From NCBI RefSeq assembly GCF_000564855.1, contig NZ_AYXG01000197.1:1-55694 (forward strand): DNA of 55,694 nucleotides. The letters are read 5' to 3'. Under the pieces are notes generated by a model. It saw only the letters and a list, made by a program, of their open reading frames with translations, was not told the DNA's origin and ran no database searches. The translations under genes and the position numbers were made by a program. Shown here in pieces: positions 41,172 to 49,241 of the stretch. Positions within the stretch are counted from its first letter, which is position 1; the number at the start of each line of letters is the position of its first letter. Source of the DNA: Actinokineospora spheciospongiae (lineage in GTDB: Bacteria > Actinomycetota > Actinomycetes > Mycobacteriales > Pseudonocardiaceae).

Positions 41172-42986
41172 TCACTCCGAGGCGAGCAGGTCCTGCAGTT
41201 CGGTGACGGCCCCGCGCAGCTCGGTGACGAAGGTGTTCATCTCCTCGGCGACCGCGGCGGGGGTCGACAGGTACAGGTTGAACCGGTCGGGCAGCAGCAC
41301 GTAGGCCACCCCGATGCAGGTGGGGCTGGTGGAGCCGAACCCGAAGTACTGGATGTTGGTCGACGGGGCGGAGCTGGTGGACAGGTAGTCGTCGCGCATG
41401 ACCGTCCAGCCCGGGGTGTCGTAGAGGGCCAGGGGGGCGGTGGCGCCGAGTTCGGCGCCGCGGCGCTTCTGGATCAGTTGCAGCTCCCACAGGTGCTGCT
41501 CGGGGGCCTGGCCGTTCTGGCACTGCTTGGCGCGGGCGACGTGGGCCTCGGCGGCGGTGCGGAACGCGGCCCGCTTGTCCGCCGCGGACACCGCCGGGTC
41601 TCCCATGGCCTCGACGAAGGCGAGGACCTCCGGGGTGACCACGCGCATCGCCTCGGTGCGCCCGTTCTGGTACTGGCGGGTGGCGATGGACTCGTAGGTG
41701 GCGCCGGTGATGCCCTTGGACCGCTTGTGCGCGAGCTGGTAGGCGAGCTGGGCGAACGCGTCGGGCGACATCTTCAGCGCCTTGGCCCTGGCGGTGCCGA
41801 AGTCGGTGAACGACACGGTGCGGGTGGCGGTGGCCGCGGCGTACTCGGCGAACGCGCGCCGGGCGGTGGCGATGTCGGCGCGCAGGGCGTCATCGAGGAC
41901 GAACTCGATGGGGTCGACGGCGGGGAGGCCCTGCGGGCGGGCCCCGGCGCGCTCGGCGTGGGCCTCGGCGGTCTCGCCGAGCATGGCGTCGACGAAGCTG
42001 AGGATGGTGGTGCCGTCGAGGCCGCAGTGCTCGATGTTGATCCCGGCCCGCCCGTCGGCGAAGACGATGAGCGACACGGCCTTGTCGAAGTAGCGGTTGC
42101 CGCTGTCGCCGTGCAGGAGCTGGTCGCACGCGGCCTGGGTGTCGGCGGGGGCGAAGGACTCCAGGTTGACGCAGAACAGGGCGGTCTCGATGGTGTCGAC
42201 CGCGGCGGCGTTGGCCGGGTCGAGGGCGATCAGGCGGCCCCGGGTCCGCGCCCACTCGGCGCGGGCCTGGGTGGTCAGGGACCCGACGGTGCGGTCGGGG
42301 GCGGTGCCGTCGGCACCGGCCTTGACCACCGCCCGCAGCCCGCCCTCGAGGTCGGACAGGGAGTAGGGGGCGCCGTCGGGGCCGATGACGTCCATCCGGA
42401 ACATGCTGCCCCGGTTGAACACCACCACGTGCCGGGCGGCCGACGGGCCGGGCCACTCGTCGGTGTAGGGGACGCGGACGGTGTCCTGCTCGGCGCCGGG
42501 GATGCGGGTCTCGGAGAACAGGAACTTGTTCTGCTCCATCGACAGCGCCTGCCCGCGCTGGATGACCGGCGGCACCTCCTCCTTGTCGAGCAGGAGCTTG
42601 AAGTCCACCGCAGCGGTGATCAGCCCGGCGGCCCGCTGGAACTGGTCCTCGTCGGTGTCGCGGAACAGGAAGAAGAAGTTCGCGTTGAGCGCGATGCGGT
42701 CGCGGCGCCCCAGGTACCGCGAGGGCCAGAACACGTCGAGCCAGGAGCGGGTGCCGGGGGCGTCGTTGAACCGCTCCAGGTCAGCGTGCAGGACCCGGGC
42801 CGGGCTGTCGGCGGCCAGGTAGTCGGTGACGGCGGCCTCGGTGGTGGCCAACTGCTCGGGGGTGAGCAGCGGCGAGCACCACGTCAGGAACCGCGCGCAG
42901 GTGTCCTCCAGCGTGGGCAGCGGTACCCGGGGCAGCCGGTCCTCGTTGCCGAACGTGCGGGTGGACCACTGCTGGCTGCTGTTCAC
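41172..42986 (-). CDS. Choline/carnitine O-acyltransferase family protein
   Basis: The 604-residue enzyme of the carnitine/choline acyltransferase fold has catalytic His320 in NIEHCGLDGTTIL, matching the H-x3-(D/G)-G motif of carnitine acyltransferases. N-terminal LPRVPLPTLEDTCARFLTWCSPLL, VFNRGSMFRMDV (the family's F-R-M-D-like segment) and late STSSAPSTNIQYFGFGSTSP, matching the S-T-S acyl-CoA/carnitine site, are all present. It would move an acyl group from CoA to a hydroxyl of a quaternary ammonium compound. Such enzymes are rare in bacteria. The position behind a 2OG dioxygenase and an SAM methyltransferase suggests a locally made carnitine-like acceptor. GTG start at 42986; own start region 115 bp after the methyltransferase gene. 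Confidence 0.9.
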   Translation of the reverse strand: MNSSQQWSTRTFGNEDRLPRVPLPTLEDTCARFLTWCSPLLTPEQLATTEAAVTDYLAADSPARVLHADLERFNDAPGTRSWLDVFWPSRYLGRRDRIALNANFFFLFRDTDEDQFQRAAGLITAAVDFKLLLDKEEVPPVIQRGQALSMEQNKFLFSETRIPGAEQDTVRVPYTDEWPGPSAARHVVVFNRGSMFRMDVIGPDGAPYSLSDLEGGLRAVVKAGADGTAPDRTVGSLTTQARAEWARTRGRLIALDPANAAAVDTIETALFCVNLESFAPADTQAACDQLLHGDSGNRYFDKAVSLIVFADGRAGINIEHCGLDGTTILSFVDAMLGETAEAHAERAGARPQGLPAVDPIEFVLDDALRADIATARRAFAEYAAATATRTVSFTDFGTARAKALKMSPDAFAQLAYQLAHKRSKGITGATYESIATRQYQNGRTEAMRVVTPEVLAFVEAMGDPAVSAADKRAAFRTAAEAHVARAKQCQNGQAPEQHLWELQLIQKRRGAELGATAPLALYDTPGWTVMRDDYLSTSSAPSTNIQYFGFGSTSPTCIGVAYVLLPDRFNLYLSTPAAVAEEMNTFVTELRGAVTELQDLLASE

Positions 42987-43084
42987 TGGCGTCCTTCTTC
43001 TTCACGCGGGAATCGACGCGTTCATCATCAACTGCGCGGGCACCACCCCGCAATGAGCGCTGCGCAACTGGCGCGGCGTGACAA

Positions 43085-43102
43085 AACCCGCGGTGGCCGG
43101 GT
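43085..43102 (-). terminator. Possible intrinsic terminator after the methyltransferase gene
   Basis: On the minus strand ACCCG pairs with CGGGT across 7 bases, followed directly by TTTT; it begins at the last base of the stop codon. The stem is short, so it may be a partial terminator before the acyltransferase gene. Confidence 0.35.
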
Positions 43103-43929
43103 CAGACCGGCAGCGGGGCCGCGCCGCGCGGGCGCGACAGGTGCAGCTCGGCGTAGAGCCAGCCCTCGGACTCCAGGCCGGTGGGGTCCACCCCGGCGGT
43201 GGCGATGGTGTGGAGGACCTGGGCCTGCTCCTCGGCGGAGGCGAAGCGCCGCTGCTTGAAGGTGCCCTCGACGTGCACGGTGTCGTAGCCGAGGTCGGCG
43301 AGGGCGTCGGCGACGCCGGTGTAGGGGAACATCCGCAGCACGAAGTGCGCCATCCACGGCAGCGGCCCGTCCTGGGCCTCGGCGACGCGGGTGAGGGTGG
43401 CCTCGGTGACGTAGCCGACGCACCCGGTGGACACGACCAGGTCGGTGCCCGCCAGCCGGGCCCGCTGCTCGGGGGTGGGGTCGCCCGACTCCAGGTCGGC
43501 GTGCACGGTGTCCTCGAGGTACCCGGCGGCGTGGGCGTAGGCCAGGGCGGGCGCGGAGGCGTCGAACCCGACGAAGCGCACGTCCTCGAGCTGGTCGCGG
43601 GAGCGGACCATGGCCCGGTCCACGGCGAGGAGCCCGTCGCGGTCGAGTCCGGTGACGGCCGGGTCGGTGTAGTGGGTGTAGAGCTCGTCCATGGTGGCGT
43701 CGCAGCGCAGCAGGGCGGCGTTGATGCCGTAGGAGCAGCCGATGTCGAGGACCTGGGGCACCGCGACGCCCTGGGTCTGGCGGTACTCCTGGATGAGCTT
43801 GGCGAAGTAGGGCTTGGCCAGCTCGGGGATCTGGTAGTCCAGGCCGCGCAGGGCGGCGAAGTAGGCGCGCGGGTCGGGCTCGGTGTAGATGTGGTCGAAC
43901 GAGGTCTTGCCGGTGGCGTCGAGGTCCAC
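43102..43929 (-). CDS. Class I SAM-dependent methyltransferase
   Basis: The 275-residue methyltransferase has the SAM loop VLDIGCSYGINAALL at 60-74, then the acidic strand-2 end VGFDASAPALAYAHAAG, and post-I motif DLVVSTGCVGYV. The first 50 residues (FDHIYTEPDPRAYFAALRGLDYQIPELAKPYF) form a lid that could bind a small polar substrate. No membrane or carrier-protein domain. It lies between a 2OG dioxygenase and a carnitine-acyltransferase-like gene in one orientation. A role in N-methylating the hydroxylated amino acid made by the dioxygenase is the natural reading, but the specificity is inferred from context only. Confidence 0.87.
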   Translation of the reverse strand: MDLDATGKTSFDHIYTEPDPRAYFAALRGLDYQIPELAKPYFAKLIQEYRQTQGVAVPQVLDIGCSYGINAALLRCDATMDELYTHYTDPAVTGLDRDGLLAVDRAMVRSRDQLEDVRFVGFDASAPALAYAHAAGYLEDTVHADLESGDPTPEQRARLAGTDLVVSTGCVGYVTEATLTRVAEAQDGPLPWMAHFVLRMFPYTGVADALADLGYDTVHVEGTFKQRRFASAEEQAQVLHTIATAGVDPTGLESEGWLYAELHLSRPRGAAPLPV

Positions 43930-44001
43930 GGGTGCTCGTCTCTCCTAGCCGGGGTGCGGGCGGGCGGTGGCCCGTCGCCGGGGTGTGGTCGGGGGCGCGG
44001 G

Positions 44002-44898
44002 TCAGTCGAGGAGGGTGTCGCCGCGCACGGCGCGACCCGCGGCGGCCAAGTGCTCGGGCAGGACCCGGCCGAAGAGCTGCCGGGTGCGCTCGACGCTGCC
44101 GATGACGCCGGGCCGCTGGCTGTAGGCGAAGATCGCCGAGTGCCGGGCGGTGGCGCCGGTGACGGTGTCGACCCGGTGCAGGGCGAAGCGGCCCTTGAAC
44201 AGTTGCAGGTCCCCGGGGCGCAGGCTCAGGTGCCGCACCAGGTCGGACCCGCCCGCGAGCACGGCGGCGACGTCGGGCAGGTTCTCGTCTGTCTCGGTGC
44301 GGATGCCGGGGCAGTAGTGGAACTGCCCGCCCCCGTCGGGCTCCTGGGTGAGCATGCTGACGGTGAACTCGTTGGTGTCGAAGTGCCAGGGGTGGGCCAT
44401 GCCCGGGGGGATGACGTTGAGGCACAGCCCCGAGAGCGGGTCGGCCAGTTCGTGCAGCTCGGGCAGCTCGAAGCAGTCGGCGACGAAGCGCTGGAACAGC
44501 GCGCTGGTGTAGAGGCGTTCGATGATGGCACCTGCGGGCAGCAGGTCGCGGGCGACGAAGGCGTTGCCGCGGACCATGGTGACCCGCCCGGGGTGCTCGG
44601 CGGGCAGGTCGGCGTCGAGGGCGATGTTGTAGGCGTTGACCGTCTCGGGTTCGTAGTGCGCCTGCGGGGCGACGGCCGCCCCCTCGGCGCGCAGGGCGTC
44701 CTGCAGGGCGGGGCGGATGAAGTCCGCCAGCACGGTGCAGCCCTGTTCGCGCAGTTCACGGCGGGCGCGGTCGACGACGCCGGTCAGGGTGGGCCCGCCG
44801 GGGTCGTCGAGCGGGTAGCGGTCGGTGTCGACCACCTCCTCGACGACCCGCGCCTGGCTCCGCGTGCGTTCCCCCGACCCCTCCGCCGATCCGCCCAT
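44002..44898 (-). CDS. Fe(II)/2-oxoglutarate dioxygenase, HalD/BesD-ArpA-like, hydroxylase type
   Basis: 298 residues. The iron triad is seen as H172-F-D174 in HPWHFDTNEFTVSMLTQEPDGGGQFHYCPGIR and H241 in FALHRVDTVTG; R252 or R262 nearby probably binds 2-oxoglutarate. The VNAYNIALDADLPAEHPGRVTMVRGNAFVARDLL region resembles the HalD/BesD family that acts on free amino acids. BesD-type halogenases have glycine where this protein has D174, so this one should hydroxylate rather than chlorinate. ATG start at 44898 follows AAGGACGGGG. It leads a three-gene set with a methyltransferase and a carnitine-type acyltransferase. Substrate is likely a free amino acid or a methylated derivative; this is inference. 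Confidence 0.85.
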   Translation of the reverse strand: MGGSAEGSGERTRSQARVVEEVVDTDRYPLDDPGGPTLTGVVDRARRELREQGCTVLADFIRPALQDALRAEGAAVAPQAHYEPETVNAYNIALDADLPAEHPGRVTMVRGNAFVARDLLPAGAIIERLYTSALFQRFVADCFELPELHELADPLSGLCLNVIPPGMAHPWHFDTNEFTVSMLTQEPDGGGQFHYCPGIRTETDENLPDVAAVLAGGSDLVRHLSLRPGDLQLFKGRFALHRVDTVTGATARHSAIFAYSQRPGVIGSVERTRQLFGRVLPEHLAAAGRAVRGDTLLD

Positions 44899-45269
44899 CG
44901 ACCCCGTCCTTCCCCGCGTACGGGTGATTGCCGTGTCCGCCCCATTGTCCGACTCGGCGCTGGACCGGGTTTATCACAGCCGTCTCACCGGTTTCCATCA
45001 ATGTGATCGACTTTGTGACACGACACACGAAAGCCGTGGTCACGGGCGGAGTCGGCCGCATTCTGCCGAACTCCGGGGCCGGTCATACCGCCGAATGGTG
45101 GCCTTATCCGGAATGTGGCCGCACCGGTTGTGACAATGGTGCGTGAAATTCCTCGGCGATGACCGGCGGGTGCGCGACACCCGACGCTGCGGTGTCACCA
45201 CCACAGACACCCGTGCCATACCGCACACCGAACCTGGTAGTTCGCACACGGCCGGTGTGCGAGGATGGG
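44899..45269. other. 371-bp divergent intergenic region, less G+C-rich
   Basis: Between the dioxygenase gene (minus) and the DeoR gene (plus). Visibly less G+C-rich than its surroundings, especially 44940-45150. It holds only chance frames. On the minus strand a TTGATG (45002-44997) and TGATAA (44976-44971) could be promoter elements with a long 20-base spacer. On the plus strand GGTGTC (45191-45196) and GACACC (45206-45211) are inverted, and the DeoR palindrome lies at 45242-45262. Confidence 0.5.
45242..45262. promoter_or_regulatory. Probable DeoR operator
   Basis: TCGCACAC (45242-45249) and GTGTGCGA (45255-45262) form a perfect 8-bp inverted repeat with a 5-base centre. It overlaps the GAGG ribosome binding site, eight bases before the DeoR start, ideal for autoregulation. 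Confidence 0.55.
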
Positions 45270-46031
45270 GTGGTGCGCGGAGACGAACGCAGGCGGGTGA
45301 TCGTGGCCCGGCTGCGACAGGGACAACGGGTCGAGGTGGCCGCGGTGGCCGCGGAGACCGGCGCCTCGGAGATGACGGTGCGCCGCGACCTCGACGCGCT
45401 CGCCGCGACCGGGGTGCTGCGCCGGGTGCACGGCGGCGCGGTCGCGGCCACCCCCGGGTCGGTGGAGCAGCCCTTCGCCACCCGGGCCACCGCAGGCGCC
45501 GACGCCAAGCGGCGCATCGCCGCGGCGGTGGCGGCGATGGTGCGCGACGCCGAGGTCGTGGTCCTCGACTCGGGCACCACCGCGGTGCAGGTGGCCAAGG
45601 CGCTGCGCGGGCGCCCGGTGACGGTGATGCCGCTGTCGCTGCACGCCGCCCGCGAACTCCTCGACGACCCGCAAGCGCGGGTGCTGATGTGCGGCGGGCA
45701 ACCCCGGCGCGGGGAGTGGGCGCTGACCGGGCCGCTGGCGGTGGCCTCGCTGCGCGCGGTGCGCTTCGACGTGGCGGTGATCAGCCCCTGCGGGTTCGAC
45801 ACCGCCACCGGCCTGACCGCCGTCGACCTCGACGACGCCCAGGTCAAGCAGGAGGCGATGGCCGCCGCGGGCCGGGTCCTGGCCGCGGTCGACGGCGGCA
45901 AGTGGGGCCACACCGCCATGGCCCGCATCTGCCCGGCCGACCGGGTCGACGTGCTCATCACCGACGACACCGCCCCGGCCGCGGACCGGGCGGAACTGGC
46001 CGGAATGGGAGTGACGATCCATGTCTGCTGA
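45270..46031 (+). CDS. DeoR-family regulator
   Basis: The 253-residue protein has an N-terminal winged helix: DERRRVIVARLRQGQRVEVAAVAAETGASEMTVRRDLDALAATGVLRRVHGGAV, the DeoR signature with V-R-R-D-L and R-V-H-G-G-A. The sugar-phosphate sensor follows (AEVVVLDSGTTAVQVAKAL, PRRGEWALTGPLAV, VISPCGFDTATGLT, ITDDTAP). It normally binds a phosphorylated sugar. Start at GTG 45270, or 45273, both behind GAGG. Its 3' end overlaps the MFS gene by 11 bases, so it probably controls that transporter. Confidence 0.92.
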   Translation: MVRGDERRRVIVARLRQGQRVEVAAVAAETGASEMTVRRDLDALAATGVLRRVHGGAVAATPGSVEQPFATRATAGADAKRRIAAAVAAMVRDAEVVVLDSGTTAVQVAKALRGRPVTVMPLSLHAARELLDDPQARVLMCGGQPRRGEWALTGPLAVASLRAVRFDVAVISPCGFDTATGLTAVDLDDAQVKQEAMAAAGRVLAAVDGGKWGHTAMARICPADRVDVLITDDTAPAADRAELAGMGVTIHVC

Positions 46032-47229
46032 CCCACCCACCCTCCCGCGCGCCGCGCGCGCGGCGACCTGGGGGTTCTTCGGCCTCAACGGGTTCGTGCT
46101 CGGCGCGTGGGTGGTGCACATCCCGGTCGTCGAGCACGACACCGGCATCAGCCACAGCACCCTGGGCGCGCTGCTGCTGGTCTTCGGCGGCGCCGCGTTC
46201 GCCGGGATGCAGGTCACCGGGCCGCTGGCCGACCGGTTCGGGCACCGGGTGGTGGTGCCCGCGGCGGCGGCGCTGCTGTGCGTGGCGGTCCTGGGCCCCG
46301 GCCTGGCGGGCGGCCCGTGGGCGCTGGGGGCAGCCCTGGTGGCCTTCGGCCTGGGCAACGGGGCGCTGGACGTGGCGATGAACGCCCACGCCGTGGAGGT
46401 CGAACGCGCCTACGGGCGGCCGGTGATGTCGGCGTTCCACGCGGTGTTCTCCATCGGCGGCGCGGCCGCGGCGGGCCTGGGGGCACTGGTGCTGGGCCGG
46501 GTGCCCACCGAGCTGACCCTGGGGTGCGTGGGCGCCGCCGGGTTGCTGACCGCGGCGGTCTCGGCCCGGTTCCTGCTGCCCGGCCGCCCCGCCGCCGAAG
46601 CCGCCGCGGACACCGGCGGCACCACCACCCGGGCCCCGAGGCGGCTGGTGTGGCTGCTGGGCGGGTTGGCGTTCGCGCTGATGCTCTCCGAGGGGGTGGC
46701 CTACGACTGGGCGGCGGTGCACCTGCGCGACGTGGTCGACACCCCGCCGGGGATCGCGGCCCTGGCCTACGGGGCGTTCTCGGTGGCGATGACGGTCGGC
46801 CGGTTCACCGCCGACGCCGTCGCCGCCCGGTTCGGGGCGGTGCGGGTGGTGCGCTACGGGGCCGCCCTGGCCGCGGTCGGGCTGGCGGGGGCGGCGCTGT
46901 CGCCGTGGGTGGTCCCGGCGATCGCCGGGTGGGCGGTGTTCGGGGTGGGCCTGTCGGGGTGCGTGCCGCAGCTGTTCACCGCGGCGGGCAACCTCGACCC
47001 CCGCTCGTCGGGGGCGCTGCTGGCCCGGGTGGTGGGCCTGGGCTACCTGGGCCTGCTGGCCGGGCCCGCGGTGATCGGCGGGCTCACCCACTGGGTGGCG
47101 CTGAACACCGCGTTCGCCCTGCCGGTGGCGCTGTGCGTGGTGGGCGCGGTCGGCGCCCGGGTGCTGCGACCGGCAGCCGGGGCAGCCGGGGCACCCGGGA
47201 CTACGACGGCGGGTACTGCGCGGCCTTGA
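46021..47229 (+). CDS. MFS transporter (YbjJ-like)
   Basis: The 402-residue major-facilitator protein has twelve helices: the first GFFGLNGFVLGAWVVHIPVV, MFS signature GPLADRFGHRV after helix 2, and a charged central loop GRPAAEAAADTGGTTTRAPRR. The second half reads LALMLSEGVAYDWAAVHL and GRFTADAVAARFGAVRV. The N-terminal half, including GNGALDVAMNAHAVEVERAYGRPVMSAFHAVFSIGG, matches the YbjJ-type sugar/efflux group. ATG at 46021 overlaps the deoR stop. Its 3' end overlaps the convergent flavodoxin-like gene by 29 bases. Transported molecule unknown, probably a sugar. Confidence 0.9.
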   Translation: MSADPPTLPRAARAATWGFFGLNGFVLGAWVVHIPVVEHDTGISHSTLGALLLVFGGAAFAGMQVTGPLADRFGHRVVVPAAAALLCVAVLGPGLAGGPWALGAALVAFGLGNGALDVAMNAHAVEVERAYGRPVMSAFHAVFSIGGAAAAGLGALVLGRVPTELTLGCVGAAGLLTAAVSARFLLPGRPAAEAAADTGGTTTRAPRRLVWLLGGLAFALMLSEGVAYDWAAVHLRDVVDTPPGIAALAYGAFSVAMTVGRFTADAVAARFGAVRVVRYGAALAAVGLAGAALSPWVVPAIAGWAVFGVGLSGCVPQLFTAAGNLDPRSSGALLARVVGLGYLGLLAGPAVIGGLTHWVALNTAFALPVALCVVGAVGARVLRPAAGAAGAPGTTTAGTARP

Positions 47230-47812
47230 GCAGCCGCGCCAGGTGCGCGGTGTTCGCGGCGAGGGTGGCGGTGGTGGAGGCCACCGCCTCCGGGGTCTGC
47301 TCCAGGTCCTTGTAGTCGGTGCCCTGCAGGGCCTCACCGTTCCAGTAGGTGCCGCCCCCGGCGGGGATGGTGAACCCCACGTCGTTGAGGGCCTGGAACA
47401 GGTCGGCGGTCACCTTGTGCGCCCCGTCCTCGTTGCCGACCACGCACACCACCGCCACCTTGCCGTAGGTCAGCAGCCTGCCCTCGTCGTCGGACTCCGA
47501 CAGCTCCCCGTCGAGGCGCTCCAGCACCCGCTGCGCGACGCTGCTGGGGTGGCCCAACCAGATGGGGGTGGCCAGCACCAGCACGTCCGCGGCGAGCACC
47601 TTCTCCCGGATCGACGGCCACGCGTCGCCTTCACCCATGTCGACGAGCACCCCGGGTTTGACGTCGTGGTCGACCACCCGCACCACCTCACCGGTGACCC
47701 CGTGCCCGTCGAGGGCATCGAGGACCTGGCGGGCGATCAGGTCGCTGCTGGAGTCCTGCGGCGACGGGGTCAGGGTGCAGACGAGGGCCAGCGCGCTCAA
47801 CGGGGTGCTCAT
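47201..47812 (-). CDS. Flavodoxin-like / NADPH-dependent FMN reductase family protein
   Basis: The 203-residue protein has a flavodoxin fold. N-terminal LALVCTLTPSPQDSSSDLIARQVLDAL provides the phosphate-binding loop (T-x-S-P-x-x-S-S-S), middle VLVLATPIWLGHPSSVAQRVLERL binds the isoalloxazine (A-T-P-I-W-x-G-x-x-S), and VAVVCVVGNEDGAHKVTADLFQALNDVGFTIPAGGGTYW completes the FMN site. ATG at 47812. Likely an NAD(P)H-dependent oxidoreductase of small quinones or flavins. No linked redox partner; monocistronic and convergent with the MFS gene. Confidence 0.9.
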   Translation of the reverse strand: MSTPLSALALVCTLTPSPQDSSSDLIARQVLDALDGHGVTGEVVRVVDHDVKPGVLVDMGEGDAWPSIREKVLAADVLVLATPIWLGHPSSVAQRVLERLDGELSESDDEGRLLTYGKVAVVCVVGNEDGAHKVTADLFQALNDVGFTIPAGGGTYWNGEALQGTDYKDLEQTPEAVASTTATLAANTAHLARLLKAAQYPPS

Positions 47813-47898
47813 GGCCCTGCGGCTACCCACCTGCCCGCCGGGGAAACCCCCGGCGTGGCGGGTCGGCGGGTGGGGACGGCGCCGGCTAGCGTGGCGGG

Positions 47899-48711
47899 GT
47901 GCGCTCGCAGAACTACGGCCGCGACATCACCACCGGGCGGCCACCCAGGCAGATCCCCGAGGTCCTCGCCGAGGTCGGCACCGTCGCCGAGGACCCCGCC
48001 TCGGGGTTCTGCGGTGCGGTGGTGCGCTTCGAGCGGGACGCCGTCGTGCTGGAGGACCGCCACGGCCGCCACCGGGTGTTCCCGCTGACCCCGGCCGGGT
48101 TCCTCGTCGACGGCCGCCCGGTCACCCTCGTCAAACCCCCCACCCCCGCGGTCGCGGCCGCACCGGCGCGCTCGGCGTCGGGGTCGGTGCGGGTCCACGG
48201 GCTGCGCGCCCGCACCGCCCGGGAGAGCCGCATCTGGGTCGAGGGCGTGCACGACGCGGAACTGGTCGAACGGGTGTGGGGCCACGACCTGCGGGTGGAA
48301 GGCGTGGTGGTGCAGCCCCTCGACGGCATCGACCACCTCGCCGAGCGGGTCGCCGACTTCGGCACCGGCCCGGGCCGCAGGCTGGGGGTGCTGGTGGACC
48401 ACCTGGTGGCGGGCAGCAAGGAGTCGCGCGTCGTCGAGGCGCTGCGCGACGAGCAGGTGATGGTCACCGGGCACCCCTACGTCGACATCTGGCAGGCGGT
48501 GAAACCCGCGGCGGTGGGCATCGCGGCCTGGCCGGACGTGCCGCGCGGGCAGCCGTGGAAAGAAGGGGTGTGCACCGCCCTGGGCTGGGGTGACCCGATG
48601 GAGGGGTGGCGGCGGGTCCGCGTGGCGGTGACCGGGTTCCGGGACCTGGAGCCGCCACTGGTGGGCGCGGTGGAGCGGCTGATCGACTTCGTGACCGAAC
48701 CGACTGCGTGA
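47899..48711 (+). CDS. DUF3097 family protein
   Basis: The 270-residue actinobacterial protein starts RSQNYGRDITTGRPPRQIPEVLAEVGTVAEDPASGFCGAVV and contains VHGLRARTARESRIWVEGVHDAELVERVWGHDLRVEGVVV, then HLVAGSKESRVVEAL and TGHPYVDIWQAVKPAAVGI. The 'RIWVEGVHDAELVERVWGDDLR' block is the hallmark of DUF3097 and resembles a Toprim-like acidic core (E-G at the first strand). No export signal. GTG at 47899. Function unknown; nucleic-acid-related by fold similarity only. Confidence 0.92.
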   Translation: MRSQNYGRDITTGRPPRQIPEVLAEVGTVAEDPASGFCGAVVRFERDAVVLEDRHGRHRVFPLTPAGFLVDGRPVTLVKPPTPAVAAAPARSASGSVRVHGLRARTARESRIWVEGVHDAELVERVWGHDLRVEGVVVQPLDGIDHLAERVADFGTGPGRRLGVLVDHLVAGSKESRVVEALRDEQVMVTGHPYVDIWQAVKPAAVGIAAWPDVPRGQPWKEGVCTALGWGDPMEGWRRVRVAVTGFRDLEPPLVGAVERLIDFVTEPTA

Positions 48712-48771
48712 TCCGAGCGCTGAACCACCGTTGCGGCAACGCTCCCGCCCCGACTGGGGGATGATGGGGTC

Positions 48772-49203
48772 ATGGCGGCACTGCTGTGGCTCATCGCGGG
48801 GATCGTGCTCATCGTCGCCGAGGTCGTCTCCGGGGACCTGGTGCTGCTCATGCTGGGGGCCGCCGCACTGGCCGGGGCCGGGGCGGAGGCCCTGTTCGGG
48901 GTGACCCTGCTCAGCGCCGGGGTGTTCGCCGCGGTGTCCATCGGGTTGATCACCGCGGCCCGCCCGGCGCTCAAGCGCAGGCTGCACCCCGGCGAACACG
49001 TCAAGGACAACGTCGCCGCCCTCGTCGGGCAACGGGCCACCGTGCTCACCACCGTCGACGGCGCGGGCGGGCGGGTGCGCCTCGACGGGCAGGAGTGGTC
49101 CGCGCGCACCCTCGACGAGACCCAGGTCCTCGAACCCGGCACGTCGGTGACCGTCATGCAGATCTCAGGCGCCACCGCGGTGGTGTGGGCCGACGGGCTG
49201 TGA
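48772..49203 (+). CDS. nfeD: NfeD-family membrane protein
   Basis: The 143-residue protein has three closely packed hydrophobic helices (LLWLIAGIVLIVAEVVSGDL, LVLLMLGAAALAGAGAEALF, LLSAGVFAAVSIGLITAA) and a C-terminal OB-fold domain of about 65 residues (LVGQRATVLTTVDGAGGRVRLDGQEWSARTLDE). This short form lacks the N-terminal protease domain of long NfeD. It precedes an SPFH protein gene by 38 bases; NfeD-SPFH pairs are conserved and act together at membrane microdomains. ATG at 48772. Confidence 0.93.
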   Translation: MAALLWLIAGIVLIVAEVVSGDLVLLMLGAAALAGAGAEALFGVTLLSAGVFAAVSIGLITAARPALKRRLHPGEHVKDNVAALVGQRATVLTTVDGAGGRVRLDGQEWSARTLDETQVLEPGTSVTVMQISGATAVVWADGL

Positions 49204-49241
49204 GCCCGCCGGTGTGGAAAACAAGCAGGTAGGAGGTTGTG

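Noticed and set aside
44002-44898. BesD-type halogenase
   Set aside because: The metal motif reads H-F-D, not H-x-G, so chlorination is not expected.
44899-45269. Small ORFs, a noncoding RNA or an attachment site in the less G+C-rich gap
   Set aside because: No conserved frame, no tRNA-like arm and no integrase nearby; only promoter-like and operator-like elements were visible.
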